DNA of 24,590 nucleotides from JBOGHU01 sp050742255 (GTDB taxonomy: Bacteria > Actinomycetota > Acidimicrobiia > Acidimicrobiales > CADCSY01): assembly GCA_050742255.1 (NCBI GenBank), contig JBOGHU010000139.1:1-24590 (forward strand), read 5' to 3'. The notes below the pieces were generated by a model. That model was not told the origin of the DNA. It did not search any database and saw only the letters and a list, made by a program, of their open reading frames with translations. Position 1 is the first letter of the stretch; every line of letters begins with the position of its first letter. Shown here one piece after another: positions 6,245 to 18,653 of the stretch. A program made the position numbers and the translations under genes.

Positions 6245-7432
6245 TCACTTGAGGATCCTCGTGACCCGGCCCGCTCCCACGGTGCGACCACCCTCTCGGA
6301 TGGCGAAGCGCAGCCCCTCGTCCATCGCGATGGGGCTGATGAGCTCCACGGTCATCGAGATGTTGTCGCCGGGCATGATCATCTCGGTCCCCTCGGGGAG
6401 GCTGATCTGGCCGGTGACGTCGGTGGTCCGGAAGTAGAACTGGGGCCGGTAGTTGTTGAAGAAGGGCTTGTGGCGCCCACCCTCCTCCTTGGTGAGGACG
6501 TAGACCTGGCCCTCGAAGTTGGTGTGGGGGGTGATGGAGCCCGGCTTGCAGACCACCTGGCCCCGTTCCACGTCGTCCTTCTTGGTGCCTCGGAGCAGGA
6601 TGCCGGCGTTGTCGCCGGCCCGACCCTCGTCGAGGGTCTTGCGGAACATCTCCACCCCGGTGCAGACGGTCTTCTGGGTGGGCCGGATGCCCACGATCTC
6701 GACCTCGTCGCCGGTGTGGATCACCCCCTGCTCGATCTTGCCGGTGACGACCGTGCCCCGACCGGTGATCGAGAAGACGTCCTCGATGGGCATCAGGTAG
6801 GGCTTGTCGAGGTCGCGCTCGGGCTCGGGCACGTACTCGTCGAGAGCGCCCATCAGATCGAGGACCCCCCCGACCCACGCCCCCTCGCCCTCGAGGGCCT
6901 TCAGGGCCGACACCCGAACCACGGGCGTGTCGTCGCCGGGGAACTCGTACTCGTTGAGCAGCTCCCGCACCTCCAGCTCCACCAGGTCGAGCAGCTCCTC
7001 GTCGTCGACCATGTCGACCTTGTTGAGGGCCACCAGGATGTAGGGGACCCCGACCTGGCGGGCCAGCAGCACGTGCTCCCGGGTCTGGGGCATGGGGCCA
7101 TCGGCGGCGGAGACCACGAGGATGGCCCCGTCGATCTGAGCGGCGCCGGTGATCATGTTCTTGATGTAGTCGGCGTGACCAGGCATGTCGACGTGGGCGT
7201 AGTGGCGGTTGTCGGTCTCGTACTCCACGTGGGCGATCGAGATCGTGATGCCCCGCGCCTTCTCCTCCGGCGCCTTGTCGATCTGGTCGAAGGCCATGAC
7301 CTGGACGTTGGGGTTGGCCTCGGCCAGGATCTTGGTGATCGCCGCAGTGAGCGTGGTCTTGCCGTGGTCGATGTGGCCCATGGTGCCCACGTTGATGTGC
7401 GGCTTGCTCCGCTCGAACTTCGCCTTGGCCAT
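6245..7432 (-). CDS. tuf: Elongation factor Tu
   Basis: EF-Tu carries aminoacyl-tRNA to the ribosomal A site with GTP. The product is 395 residues from the ATG at 7432, with GGAAGGG 6 nt upstream. GTPase motifs are GHIDHGKT (19-26), switch I ending in RGITI, DMPGH (82-86) and NKVD (137-140), followed by both beta-barrel domains (SITGRGTVVTGKIEQG, then RPQFYFRTTDVTGQI and the C-terminal GRVTRILK). The G3 box has Met where E. coli has Cys and mycobacteria have Ala. This position is variable, so I treat it as a lineage mark. It follows fusA by 43 nt and leads into rpsJ. Confidence 0.98.
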   Translation of the reverse strand: MAKAKFERSKPHINVGTMGHIDHGKTTLTAAITKILAEANPNVQVMAFDQIDKAPEEKARGITISIAHVEYETDNRHYAHVDMPGHADYIKNMITGAAQIDGAILVVSAADGPMPQTREHVLLARQVGVPYILVALNKVDMVDDEELLDLVELEVRELLNEYEFPGDDTPVVRVSALKALEGEGAWVGGVLDLMGALDEYVPEPERDLDKPYLMPIEDVFSITGRGTVVTGKIEQGVIHTGDEVEIVGIRPTQKTVCTGVEMFRKTLDEGRAGDNAGILLRGTKKDDVERGQVVCKPGSITPHTNFEGQVYVLTKEEGGRHKPFFNNYRPQFYFRTTDVTGQISLPEGTEMIMPGDNISMTVELISPIAMDEGLRFAIREGGRTVGAGRVTRILK

Positions 7433-7475
7433 GATGCCCTTCCGGTCCTTTCCTGGGAGACGGGTCGGTCGCTGG

Positions 7476-9578
7476 TCACTCGCCCCGCACGCGGGCGACG
7501 ATCTCATCGGCGATCGTCGGCGGGACCTGCTGGTAGGAGTGGAACTGCATGGTGTACGTGGCTCGGCCCTGGGTGCGCGAACGCAGGTCGGTAGCGTATC
7601 CGAACATCTCCGACAGGGGTACCTGGGCGCGGATCACCATGCTGTTGCCCCGCTGCTCGCTGGCTTGGACCTTGCCCCGGCGGGAGTTGAGGTTGCCGAA
7701 TATGTCGCCCATGTACTCCTCGGGGGTGACCACCTCCACCGCCATGATCGGCTCGAGCAGCACGGGCGCGGCCTTGCGGGCGGCCTCCTTGAACGCCATG
7801 GAGCCGGCGATCTTGAACGCCATCTCCGAGGAGTCCACGTCGTGGGAGGACCCGTCGTGGAGGATGGCCCGCACGTCGACGGTGGGGTAGCCGGCCAGCA
7901 CGCCGGCGGGGAGCGCCTGCTGGATGCCCTGGTCGACCGAGGGGATGAACTCCTTGGGGACCCGTCCGCCGGTGATCCGGTCGACGAACTCGTAGCCGCC
8001 ACCGGACCCGGTCGGCTCCAGGCCGATCACCACATGGGCGAACTGCCCGGCACCGCCGGTCTGCTTGACGTGGCGGTAGACGACCCTCGAGACCGGCCTG
8101 GTGATGGTCTCCCGGTAGGCGACCTGGGGCTTGCCCACCGTGGCGTCGACCTTGAACTCCCGCAGCATGCGGTCGACCAGGACCTCCAGGTGCAGCTCCC
8201 CCTGCCCGGAGATGACGGTCTGGCCGGTGTCGACGTCGGTGCGCACCTGGAAGGTGGGGTCCTCGTCGGCGAGGGACTGCAGGGCCCTGGACAGCTTGTC
8301 CTGGTCGGACTTGGTCTTGGGCTCCACCGCCACGTGGATGACCGGCTGGGGGAAGTCGATGGACTCCAGCACGATGGGGCTGTCGGGATCGCACAGGGTG
8401 TCACCGGTGGTGGTGTTCTTCAGGCCTATGGCGGCCACGATGTCCCCGGCGAAGACGGCCCGCTTGTCCTCGCGGTGGTTGGCGTGCATCTGCAGCAGCC
8501 GCCCCACCCGCTCCCGGGTGTCCTTGGTGGAGTTGTAGGTGTACGACCCGGCCCCGAGGGTCCCCGAGTACACCCGGAAGTAGGTGAGCTTGCCCACATG
8601 GGGGTCGCTCATGATCTTGAAGGCCAGGGCGGCGAAGGGCTCACGATCGTCGGCGGGGCGCTCCAGCTCCTCGATCCCCTTGAGGTCCATCCCTCGGATG
8701 GCGGCCAGGTCGAGGGGGCTGGGCAGGAAGTCGACCACGGCGTCGAGCATGGGCTGCACGCCCTTGTTCTTGAAGGCCGAGCCGCACAGGACCGGTACGC
8801 AGCGGCCGGCGATGGTGCCCAGGCGCAGGGCCCGGCGCAGGTCGTCAGCGGTGATCTCCTCCTCCACGGCGTACTTCTCGATGAGGGTGTCGTCGAAGCT
8901 CGACAGCACGTCGAGCAGGCGGGCCCGCCACGTCTCGGCCTGGGCCCGCAGCGCCGGGGGGATCTCGGTGACCTCCCACTGCTCGCCCTGGCCCTCGGCG
9001 TCGGCCCACACCAGGGCCTTCTCGCCGATCAGGTCGATCACCCCGCGGAAGTGGCCCTCGGCGCCCAAGGGGATCTGCACCACCGCCGGGGTGGCGGCCA
9101 GGCGCTGCTCGATGGAGTCGACGGCGGCGAAGAAGTCGGCGCCGATGCGGTCCATCTTGTTTATGAAGCAGATCCGGGGGACCCCGTACTTGTTGGCCTG
9201 ACGCCACACCGTCTCGGACTGGGGCTCGACGCCGGAGACGGCGTCGAAGACGGCCACCGCCCCGTCGAGCACCCGCAGCGACCGCTCCACCTCGACGGTG
9301 AAGTCGACGTGACCGGGCGTGTCGATGATGTTGATCGTGTGGTCCCTCCACACGCAGGTGGTGGCGGCCGAGGTGATGGTGATGCCCCGCTCCTGCTCCT
9401 GGACCATCCAGTCCATGGTGGCGGCCCCCTCGTCCACCTCCCCGATCTTGTAGTTGCGGCCGCTGTAGTAGAGGATCCGCTCGGTGGTGGTGGTCTTGCC
9501 CGCGTCGATGTGGGCCATGATCCCGATGTTGCGGGTCCGGGCCAGGGGCGTCTCTCGAATGATGGGGCCGTCAGCCAT
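7476..9578 (-). CDS. fusA: Elongation factor G
   Basis: EF-G is the GTPase that drives translocation and, with RRF, ribosome recycling. The ATG at 9578 has AAGGAG 5 nt upstream and gives 700 residues, the family norm. Visible motifs are AHIDAGKT (22-29), RGITITSAATT, DTPGH (86-90) and NKMD (140-143), the domain II segment VGKLTYFRVYSGTLGAGSY, and the domain IV loop with YRHVKQTGGAGQFAHV. The tail KVQASEQRGNSMVIRAQVPL and FGYATDLRSRTQGRATY is domain V. The frame is open 33 codons further upstream, but that part has no EF-G similarity. It lies between rpsG and tuf in the classical str order. Confidence 0.98.
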   Translation of the reverse strand: MADGPIIRETPLARTRNIGIMAHIDAGKTTTTERILYYSGRNYKIGEVDEGAATMDWMVQEQERGITITSAATTCVWRDHTINIIDTPGHVDFTVEVERSLRVLDGAVAVFDAVSGVEPQSETVWRQANKYGVPRICFINKMDRIGADFFAAVDSIEQRLAATPAVVQIPLGAEGHFRGVIDLIGEKALVWADAEGQGEQWEVTEIPPALRAQAETWRARLLDVLSSFDDTLIEKYAVEEEITADDLRRALRLGTIAGRCVPVLCGSAFKNKGVQPMLDAVVDFLPSPLDLAAIRGMDLKGIEELERPADDREPFAALAFKIMSDPHVGKLTYFRVYSGTLGAGSYTYNSTKDTRERVGRLLQMHANHREDKRAVFAGDIVAAIGLKNTTTGDTLCDPDSPIVLESIDFPQPVIHVAVEPKTKSDQDKLSRALQSLADEDPTFQVRTDVDTGQTVISGQGELHLEVLVDRMLREFKVDATVGKPQVAYRETITRPVSRVVYRHVKQTGGAGQFAHVVIGLEPTGSGGGYEFVDRITGGRVPKEFIPSVDQGIQQALPAGVLAGYPTVDVRAILHDGSSHDVDSSEMAFKIAGSMAFKEAARKAAPVLLEPIMAVEVVTPEEYMGDIFGNLNSRRGKVQASEQRGNSMVIRAQVPLSEMFGYATDLRSRTQGRATYTMQFHSYQQVPPTIADEIVARVRGE

Positions 9579-9692
9579 GTGACTCCTTCGCTTCGGACGC
9601 GGAGCGCCCGCAGCGAGCTCGACAGTACGGGAGGTCGGATCCGCCACCGCGGCCGGCCCGGGGGTGGGGCCGGACACGCGTGACGCGCTACC

Positions 9693-10163
9693 TCACCAAC
9701 GATAGTGGGCGAACGCCTTGTTGGACTCCGCCATCTTCTGCAGGTCGTCCTTGCGCTTGACGCTGGCGCCCACGCCGTTGGAGGCGTCGAGCACCTCGTT
9801 GGCGAGGCGCTCGGCCATGGTCTTCTCCCGGCGCTGGCGAGAGTAGCCCACCACCCAGCGGATGGCCAGGGTGTTGGCCCGCGGGGGCCGCACCTCCACC
9901 GGCACCTGGTAGGTGGCCCCTCCCACCCGGCGGGGGCGCACCTCCAGGGGGGGCTTCACGTTGTCGATGGCCCGCTTCAAGGTGGCGACAGGCTCGCTGC
10001 CGGTCTTCTCCCGGATCACCCCCAGGGCGTCGTGGACGATGCGCTCGGCCAGGGAGCGCTTGCCCCGCTGGAGCACCTTGTTGACCACCTGGGTGACCAG
10101 GACCGACTGGTAGATGGGGTCGGGCAGGAGCTCACGCCGTTCGGCCGGGCCCTTCCGGGGCAC
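9693..10163 (-). CDS. rpsG: 30S ribosomal protein S7
   Basis: S7 nucleates assembly of the 30S head and contacts the E site. The product is 156 residues from a GTG 2 nt after the rpsL TAG stop, so it is probably coupled to rpsL. It begins MPRKGPAERRELLPDPIY and carries NKVLQRGKRSLAERIVHDAL, VEVRPRRVGGATYQVPVEV and RWVVGYSRQRREKTMAERLA, the canonical signatures, ending KAFAHYRW. A gap of 114 nt to fusA shows no obvious site apart from the fusA ribosome binding site. Confidence 0.97.
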   Translation of the reverse strand: MPRKGPAERRELLPDPIYQSVLVTQVVNKVLQRGKRSLAERIVHDALGVIREKTGSEPVATLKRAIDNVKPPLEVRPRRVGGATYQVPVEVRPPRANTLAIRWVVGYSRQRREKTMAERLANEVLDASNGVGASVKRKDDLQKMAESNKAFAHYRW

Positions 10164-10165
10164 CG

Positions 10166-10537
10166 CTAGCCCTCCCTCTTGGAGCCGTAGCGGCTGCGGG
10201 CCTGCCTGCGGCCGCGGACGCCGGCGGCGTCCAGGGCGCCGCGGATGACCTTGTAGCGGACGCCGGGCAGGTCCTTGACCCGTCCGCCCCGCACCAGCAC
10301 GATGGAGTGCTCCTGGAGGTTGTGTCCCTCACCGGGGATGTAGGCGGTGATCTCCATCCCGCTGGTGAGCCGCACCCGGGCCACCTTGCGCAGCGCCGAG
10401 TTCGGCTTCTTGGGGGTGTTGGTGTAGACGCGGGTGCACACCCCCCGGCGCTGGGGTGCGCCCTTCAGGGCCGCCGTCTTCACCTTGGCCGGCTTGGACT
10501 CCCGGCCCTTGCGGACCAGCTGCTGGATGGTGGGCAT
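10166..10537 (-). CDS. rpsL: 30S ribosomal protein S12
   Basis: S12 controls decoding accuracy and is the main streptomycin resistance locus. The product is 123 residues: MPTIQQLVRKGRE, TPKKPNSALRKVARVRLTSG, GEGHNLQEHSIVLVRGGRVK and DLPGVRYKVIRGALD. Lys43 and Lys88, the usual streptomycin resistance positions, are both wild type. Asp89, the residue that is methylthiolated in many bacteria, is present. The ATG has GAGGA 4 nt upstream, directly adjoining the last copy of the tandem repeat. It heads the str cluster. Confidence 0.98.
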   Translation of the reverse strand: MPTIQQLVRKGRESKPAKVKTAALKGAPQRRGVCTRVYTNTPKKPNSALRKVARVRLTSGMEITAYIPGEGHNLQEHSIVLVRGGRVKDLPGVRYKVIRGALDAAGVRGRRQARSRYGSKREG

Positions 10538-10550
10538 GTGTCCTCGTCAT

Positions 10551-10674
10551 CAGTCTGGGTCATCAGTCTGGGTCATCAGTTCTGGGTGATCAGTTCTGGG
10601 TGATCAGTTCTGGGTGATCAGTTCTGGGTGATCAGTTCTGGGTGATCAGTTCTGGGTGATCAGCTTGGGCGATC
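10551..10674. repeat. 14-nt tandem repeat array in the rpsL leader
   Basis: Near-perfect head-to-tail repeats start at 10551, 10564 (13-nt copies, cagtctgggtcat), 10577, 10591, 10605, 10619, 10633 and 10647 (14-nt copies, most reading cagttctgggtgat), with a degenerate copy at 10661. The copies nearest rpsL are one base shorter and have catcag where the others have gatcag. In the sense of rpsL the unit is CTGATCACCCAGAA, and each long copy supplies a TGATCA palindrome. The array ends 13 nt before the rpsL ATG. It has lower GC than its surroundings. Confidence 0.95.
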
Positions 10675-10808
10675 CGCTGGCGGAGCCCTCGACCGGTCGG
10701 GCCGTGCGCCCGGCACGGCGACAGAGGCCAGGGCCCGGCCATGGTAGGAGGCCGGGCGACGGCCCGGCAACCCGCGGCCGGCCGGGGGTCCGCCTCTCCC
10801 CGGGCGGC
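10675..10808 (-). promoter_or_regulatory. rpoC-rpsL spacer with hairpins and a weak promoter candidate
   Basis: This part of the 271-nt spacer holds two strong inverted repeats: a 7-bp stem at 10751-10757/10762-10768 (4-nt loop) and a 7-bp stem at 10701-10707/10713-10719 (5-nt loop). Neither is followed by a T run on the minus strand, so they could be processing sites, pause sites or U-less terminators. A weak -35/-10 pair, TTGCCG (10770-10765) and TACCAT (10746-10741) with an 18-nt spacer, spans the first hairpin and could start an rpsL transcript. Confidence 0.35.
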
Positions 10809-14780
<3,972 letters not shown>

Positions 14781-14789
14781 CTTCACCTT

Positions 14790-14823
14790 TCCCTGTGCGT
14801 CGCCGGTCCCTGCGCGTCGCCGG
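14790..14823. repeat. 17-nt imperfect tandem duplication in rpoB-rpoC gap
   Basis: The segments 14790-14806 and 14807-14823 (tccctgtgcgtcgccgg and tccctgcgcgtcgccgg) differ at one base. They fill most of the 64-nt gap between rpoB and rpoC, upstream of the rpoC Shine-Dalgarno. This is probably a slippage duplication with no assigned role. Confidence 0.8.
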
Positions 14824-14844
14824 GGCCCGGGGTGAGAGGCGGTG

Positions 14845-17800
14845 TCACACGCGTTCGCGGCGTCGCTCGTCCTCCTCGTCGGTGCCTCGCTCAGGCCGGG
14901 AGAGGTCGATCCCCAGCGCCTCCTCGGCCCGGAACACGTCCTCGTCCAGCTCTCGCATCTCGATCTCCTCGCCGGTGTCGCTGAGGATCTCGACGTTGAG
15001 GCAGAGCGCCTGCATCTCCTTGATCAGCACCTTGAAGCTCTCGGGGATGCCGGGCTCGGGGATGTTCTCGCCCTTGACGATCGCCTCGTACACCTTGACC
15101 CGCCCGAGGACGTCGTCGGACTTGATCGTGAGCAGCTCCTGGAGGCAGTAGGCGGATCCGTAGGCCTCCAGCGCCCACACCTCCATCTCCCCGAAGCGCT
15201 GGCCACCGAACTGGGCCTTCCCGCCCAGCGGCTGCTGGGTGATCATCGAGTAGGGGCCGGTCGAGCGAGCGTGGATCTTGTCGTCGACGAGGTGGGCCAG
15301 CTTCATCATGTAGATGTACCCGACGGCGATGGGGTTGTCGTAGCGCTCGCCGGTGCGCCCGTTGTAGAGGGTGGCCTTGCCGTCGGCGCCGATGAGGCGC
15401 TCCCCGTCGGGTGACTCGGGGCGCAGTTGCTCGAAGATCCTCTTGATCGTGGGGTGCCTGCCGGCGTCGTCGGTCTCGTCCCAGTGGGCGCCGTCGAAGA
15501 CGGGGCTGGCGATGAAGGTGGCGGGCTCGGTCGTGGGCCGGGTCTTGGTCCCCGGGCCCCCGATGGGCGGCCTGCCCACACCTGTCCCGCCGTCGCCGTC
15601 GAGGTCCCACCCCCACCGGGCCGCGTACCCGAGGTGGGCCTCCAGCACCTGCCCCACGTTCATGCGGCTGGGTACGCCGAGGGGGTTGAGGATGATGTCG
15701 ACGGGCGTGCCGTCGGCGGTGAAGGGCATGTCCTCGACGGGGAGGATGGCGCTGATCACGCCCTTGTTCCCGTGGCGGCCGGCCAGCTTGTCGCCCACGG
15801 AGATCTTGCGGCTCTGGGCCACGTACACCCGGACCAGCTGGTTGACCCCCGGCGGGAGCTCGTGGCTCTCGTCGCGGCTGAACACCTTGACGTCGATGAC
15901 CTTCCCCGACTCGCCGTGGGGCACCTTGAGGCTGGTGTCTCGGACCTCGCGGGCCTTCTCGCCGAAGATCGCCCTCAGCAGGCGCTCCTCGGGCGTGAGC
16001 TCTGTCTCCCCCTTGGGCGTGACCTTCCCCACCAGGACGTCGCCGGGGCCCACCTCGGCACCGATGCGGATGATGCCCCGCTCGTCGAGGTCGGTCAGGA
16101 TGTCGTCGGAGAGGTTGGGGATGTCCCGGGTGATCTCCTCGGGGCCCAGCTTGGTGTCCCGGGCGTCGATCTCGTGGCTGTGGATGTGGATGGAGGTCAG
16201 CACGTCGTCGCGCACCAGCCGCTCGGAGACGATGATGGCGTCCTCGAAGTTGTAGCCCTCCCAGGGCATGAAGGCGACGAACAGGTTCTTGCCCAGCGCC
16301 AGCTCGCCGTGGTCGGTCGAGGGCCCGTCGGCCAGGAGGTCGCCCGCCTCCACCCGGTACCCCTGCGCCACCCGGGAACGCTGGTTGATGCACGTGTCCT
16401 GGTTGGAGCGGCTGAACTTGGCCAGGCGCACGATGCTGCGGCCCAGCTCCCGCCCATCGGCGTCGAGCTGGGCCTGGTCGTATCTCAGCGTGATGGCGTC
16501 GGCCGACACGTCGGTGACGGTCCCCCGGCCCCGGGCCAGGACCATGTCGCCCCCGTCGCGGGCGGCCCGGGACTCGACGCCGGTGCCGATGTAGGGTGCC
16601 TCGGCCCTCAGCAGGGGCACGGCCTGACGCTGCATGTTGGCGCCCATCAGCGCCCGGTTGGCGTCGTCGTGCTCGAGGAAGGGGATGAGGGCGGTGGCCA
16701 CCGAGACGATCTGCTTGGGCGACACGTCCATGAGCTGGACCTCCTCGGGCGCCACCGCGCTGATCTCGGTGGTGGCGCCGAAGAAGACGTCACGCTCCAG
16801 CTGGAGCTTCAGCTCCGACAGCGAGGCGGCCTGGGGGCTGCGCCGTACCAGCACCCGGCCCTCCCGGAACGTCCCGTCGTCGTTGAGGGGGGCGTTGGCC
16901 TGGGTGACCACGTACTCCTCCTCCTCGTCGGCGGCGAGGTAGACGATCTCGTCGGTGACCCGCCCGTCGGTCACCTTGCGGTAGGGCGACTCGATGAACC
17001 CGAAGTCGTTGACCCGAGCGAACGTGGCCAGGGCACCGTTCAGGCCGATGTTGGGGCCCTCGGGGGTCTCGATGGGGCACATGCGCCCGTAGTGGGAGAA
17101 GTGGACGTCGCGGACCTCGAACCCGGCCCGCTCCCGGGAGAGCCCGCCGGGGCCCAGGGCCGACAGGCTGCGGCGGTGGGCCAGCGCCGACAAGGGGTTC
17201 ACCTGGTTCATGAACTGCGAGAGCTGGCTGGTCCCGAAGAACTCCTTGATGGCGGCCACCACCGGACGGATGTTGATGAGGGTCTGGGGGGTGATGGCCT
17301 CCACGTCCTGGGTGGTCATGCGCTCCCGGACCACCCTCTCCATGCGCGACAGGCCCACCCGGACCTGGTTCTGGATCAGCTCGCCCACCGAGCGGATGCG
17401 GCGGTTGGCGAAGTGGTCCTGGTCGTCCAGGCGGTAGCCGGGGTTCCCGGCGGCCAGGTTCAGCAGGTAGGTGGTGGCGGCGAGGATCTCCACCCGGCTC
17501 AGGGTGGGCTGGTCGGACTGGGGGCGCTCGAGATCGCCGAGGCCGAAGGTGGCCTCCAGCTTGTCGATCTCGGGGCCGAGCTTGCGGTTCAGCTTGTACC
17601 TGCCGACCCTGCTCAGGTCGTAGCGCTTGGGGTTGAAGAAGGCGTTCTCGATGTAGTTGCGAGCGGCTTCGGGCGTGGACGGCTCCCCCGGCCGGGCCCG
17701 CTTGTAGATCTCGATCAGCGCCTCCTCCTGGGTGGGCGCGGCGCCACGGTCCTTCTCCCACTGCCCCTCGAGGAAGTCGAAGTGGCCCACCAGGCGGTCG

Positions 17801-18459
17801 AGGAACCCGGGGTGGTGCTCGTCGTCGTAGCCGATGGCCCGCAACAGCACGAAGAGGCTGAGCCGGCGCTTGCGGGCCACCCGGCTCCCGGCGGTGACGT
17901 CCTTGCCTGGCTTCTGCTCGACGTCGAACTCGATCCACTCCCCCCGGTAGGGGTGGATGGTGCCGGTGACCAGCTGGTGCTTGGCCAGGTTGCGGAGCCG
18001 GAACCGCTCACCCGGCTGGAAGATGACCCCGGGGCTGCGCACCAGCTGGGACACGACCACCCGCTCGGTGCCGTTGATGATGAACGTCCCCTTCTCGGTC
18101 ATCATGGGGAAGTCGCCCATGAAGACCGTCTGCTCCTTGATCTCCCCCGTGGTGGCGTTCATGAACCGGGCCCGCACGAAGATCGGAGCCGAGTAGGTCG
18201 TGTCCTTCTCCTTGCACTCCTCCACACCGAACTTCGGCGGCGGCCGGAGGTCCTCGTCGTCGGGGTCGAACTCGAGCTCCAGGCGGAGCGAGCCGCTGAA
18301 GTCCTCGATGGGGCTGATGTCGCGGAAGGTGCTGGCCAGCCCGTGGTGCAGGAACCACTCGAACGACGAGCGCTGTATCGAGATCAGGTCAGGGAGGGCG
18401 AGGACCTCATCGAGGTTGGCGAACGAGTAGCGGTCCCGGGTGGCAGGGCGAGAAGGCAA
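14845..18459 (-). CDS. rpoB: DNA-directed RNA polymerase beta subunit
   Basis: The beta subunit forms part of the active centre and the rifampicin pocket. I chose the TTG at 18459-18457 (1204 residues, LPSRPATRDRYSFANLDEVL), because GAGGAG lies 6 nt upstream and homologues begin here. The open frame further upstream runs through the promoter-like site. Signatures include HYGRMCPIETPEGPNIGL, KNLFVAFMPWEGYNFEDAI, LAGRHGNKG and GGKAQFGGQRFGEMEVWALE. The rifampicin cluster reads GTSQLSQFMNQVNPLSALAH followed by RRSLSAL. Against the E. coli and M. tuberculosis sequences it carries Asn at the Asp516 position (residue 418), Val at Asn518 (420) and Ser at Arg529 (431), while His526 and Ser531 are kept. 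Confidence 0.97.
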   Translation of the reverse strand: MPSRPATRDRYSFANLDEVLALPDLISIQRSSFEWFLHHGLASTFRDISPIEDFSGSLRLELEFDPDDEDLRPPPKFGVEECKEKDTTYSAPIFVRARFMNATTGEIKEQTVFMGDFPMMTEKGTFIINGTERVVVSQLVRSPGVIFQPGERFRLRNLAKHQLVTGTIHPYRGEWIEFDVEQKPGKDVTAGSRVARKRRLSLFVLLRAIGYDDEHHPGFLDRLVGHFDFLEGQWEKDRGAAPTQEEALIEIYKRARPGEPSTPEAARNYIENAFFNPKRYDLSRVGRYKLNRKLGPEIDKLEATFGLGDLERPQSDQPTLSRVEILAATTYLLNLAAGNPGYRLDDQDHFANRRIRSVGELIQNQVRVGLSRMERVVRERMTTQDVEAITPQTLINIRPVVAAIKEFFGTSQLSQFMNQVNPLSALAHRRSLSALGPGGLSRERAGFEVRDVHFSHYGRMCPIETPEGPNIGLNGALATFARVNDFGFIESPYRKVTDGRVTDEIVYLAADEEEEYVVTQANAPLNDDGTFREGRVLVRRSPQAASLSELKLQLERDVFFGATTEISAVAPEEVQLMDVSPKQIVSVATALIPFLEHDDANRALMGANMQRQAVPLLRAEAPYIGTGVESRAARDGGDMVLARGRGTVTDVSADAITLRYDQAQLDADGRELGRSIVRLAKFSRSNQDTCINQRSRVAQGYRVEAGDLLADGPSTDHGELALGKNLFVAFMPWEGYNFEDAIIVSERLVRDDVLTSIHIHSHEIDARDTKLGPEEITRDIPNLSDDILTDLDERGIIRIGAEVGPGDVLVGKVTPKGETELTPEERLLRAIFGEKAREVRDTSLKVPHGESGKVIDVKVFSRDESHELPPGVNQLVRVYVAQSRKISVGDKLAGRHGNKGVISAILPVEDMPFTADGTPVDIILNPLGVPSRMNVGQVLEAHLGYAARWGWDLDGDGGTGVGRPPIGGPGTKTRPTTEPATFIASPVFDGAHWDETDDAGRHPTIKRIFEQLRPESPDGERLIGADGKATLYNGRTGERYDNPIAVGYIYMMKLAHLVDDKIHARSTGPYSMITQQPLGGKAQFGGQRFGEMEVWALEAYGSAYCLQELLTIKSDDVLGRVKVYEAIVKGENIPEPGIPESFKVLIKEMQALCLNVEILSDTGEEIEMRELDEDVFRAEEALGIDLSRPERGTDEEDERRRERV

Positions 18460-18562
18460 CGACGACTCCTCGTGACGGTGGGGGCGGGGCACCGTGCAGC
18501 GGACGCGCCGGATCGCCGGATCGGGGAGCAGACGACTCGCAGGGACGGCACGGCAACAAGAG

Positions 18563-18591
18563 ATAGTACCGCTAGGCGCGACACTCTGCAA
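18563..18591 (-). promoter_or_regulatory. Sigma-70-type promoter candidate for rpoBC
   Basis: On the minus strand, TTGCAG (18591-18586) and TACTAT (18568-18563) are separated by exactly 17 nt in the 194-nt rplL-rpoB gap. This is the closest match to the vegetative consensus in the window. A transcript from it would have a leader of about 97 nt before the TTG start of rpoB. It would allow rpoBC to be expressed separately from rplJL. Confidence 0.65.
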
Positions 18592-18621
18592 CCCACAAGT
18601 CGGGCTGGTTGAAGCCTACGC

Positions 18622-18637
18622 CGCCCGCCAACGGGCG
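18622..18637 (-). terminator. Hairpin after rplL (terminator, attenuator or processing site)
   Basis: A 6-bp GC stem, CGCCCG/CGGGCG, with a 4-nt loop lies 17 nt after the rplL stop and upstream of the rpoBC promoter-like site. No T run follows. In many bacteria an attenuator or RNase III site between rplL and rpoB lowers polymerase expression relative to ribosomal proteins. That role here is inferred from position alone. Confidence 0.4.
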
Positions 18638-18653
18638 TCAACGGTCCGTCCGG

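Noticed and set aside
9579..9692. Regulatory element in the rpsG-fusA gap
   Set aside because: Apart from the AAGGAG before fusA, I saw only GC-rich sequence with no convincing promoter or stem.
10541..10590. CTGATGA in the rpsL leader as a hammerhead ribozyme or C/D-box element
   Set aside because: CTGATGA arises only from the diverged repeat copies. No GAAA core segment or flanking stems are present.
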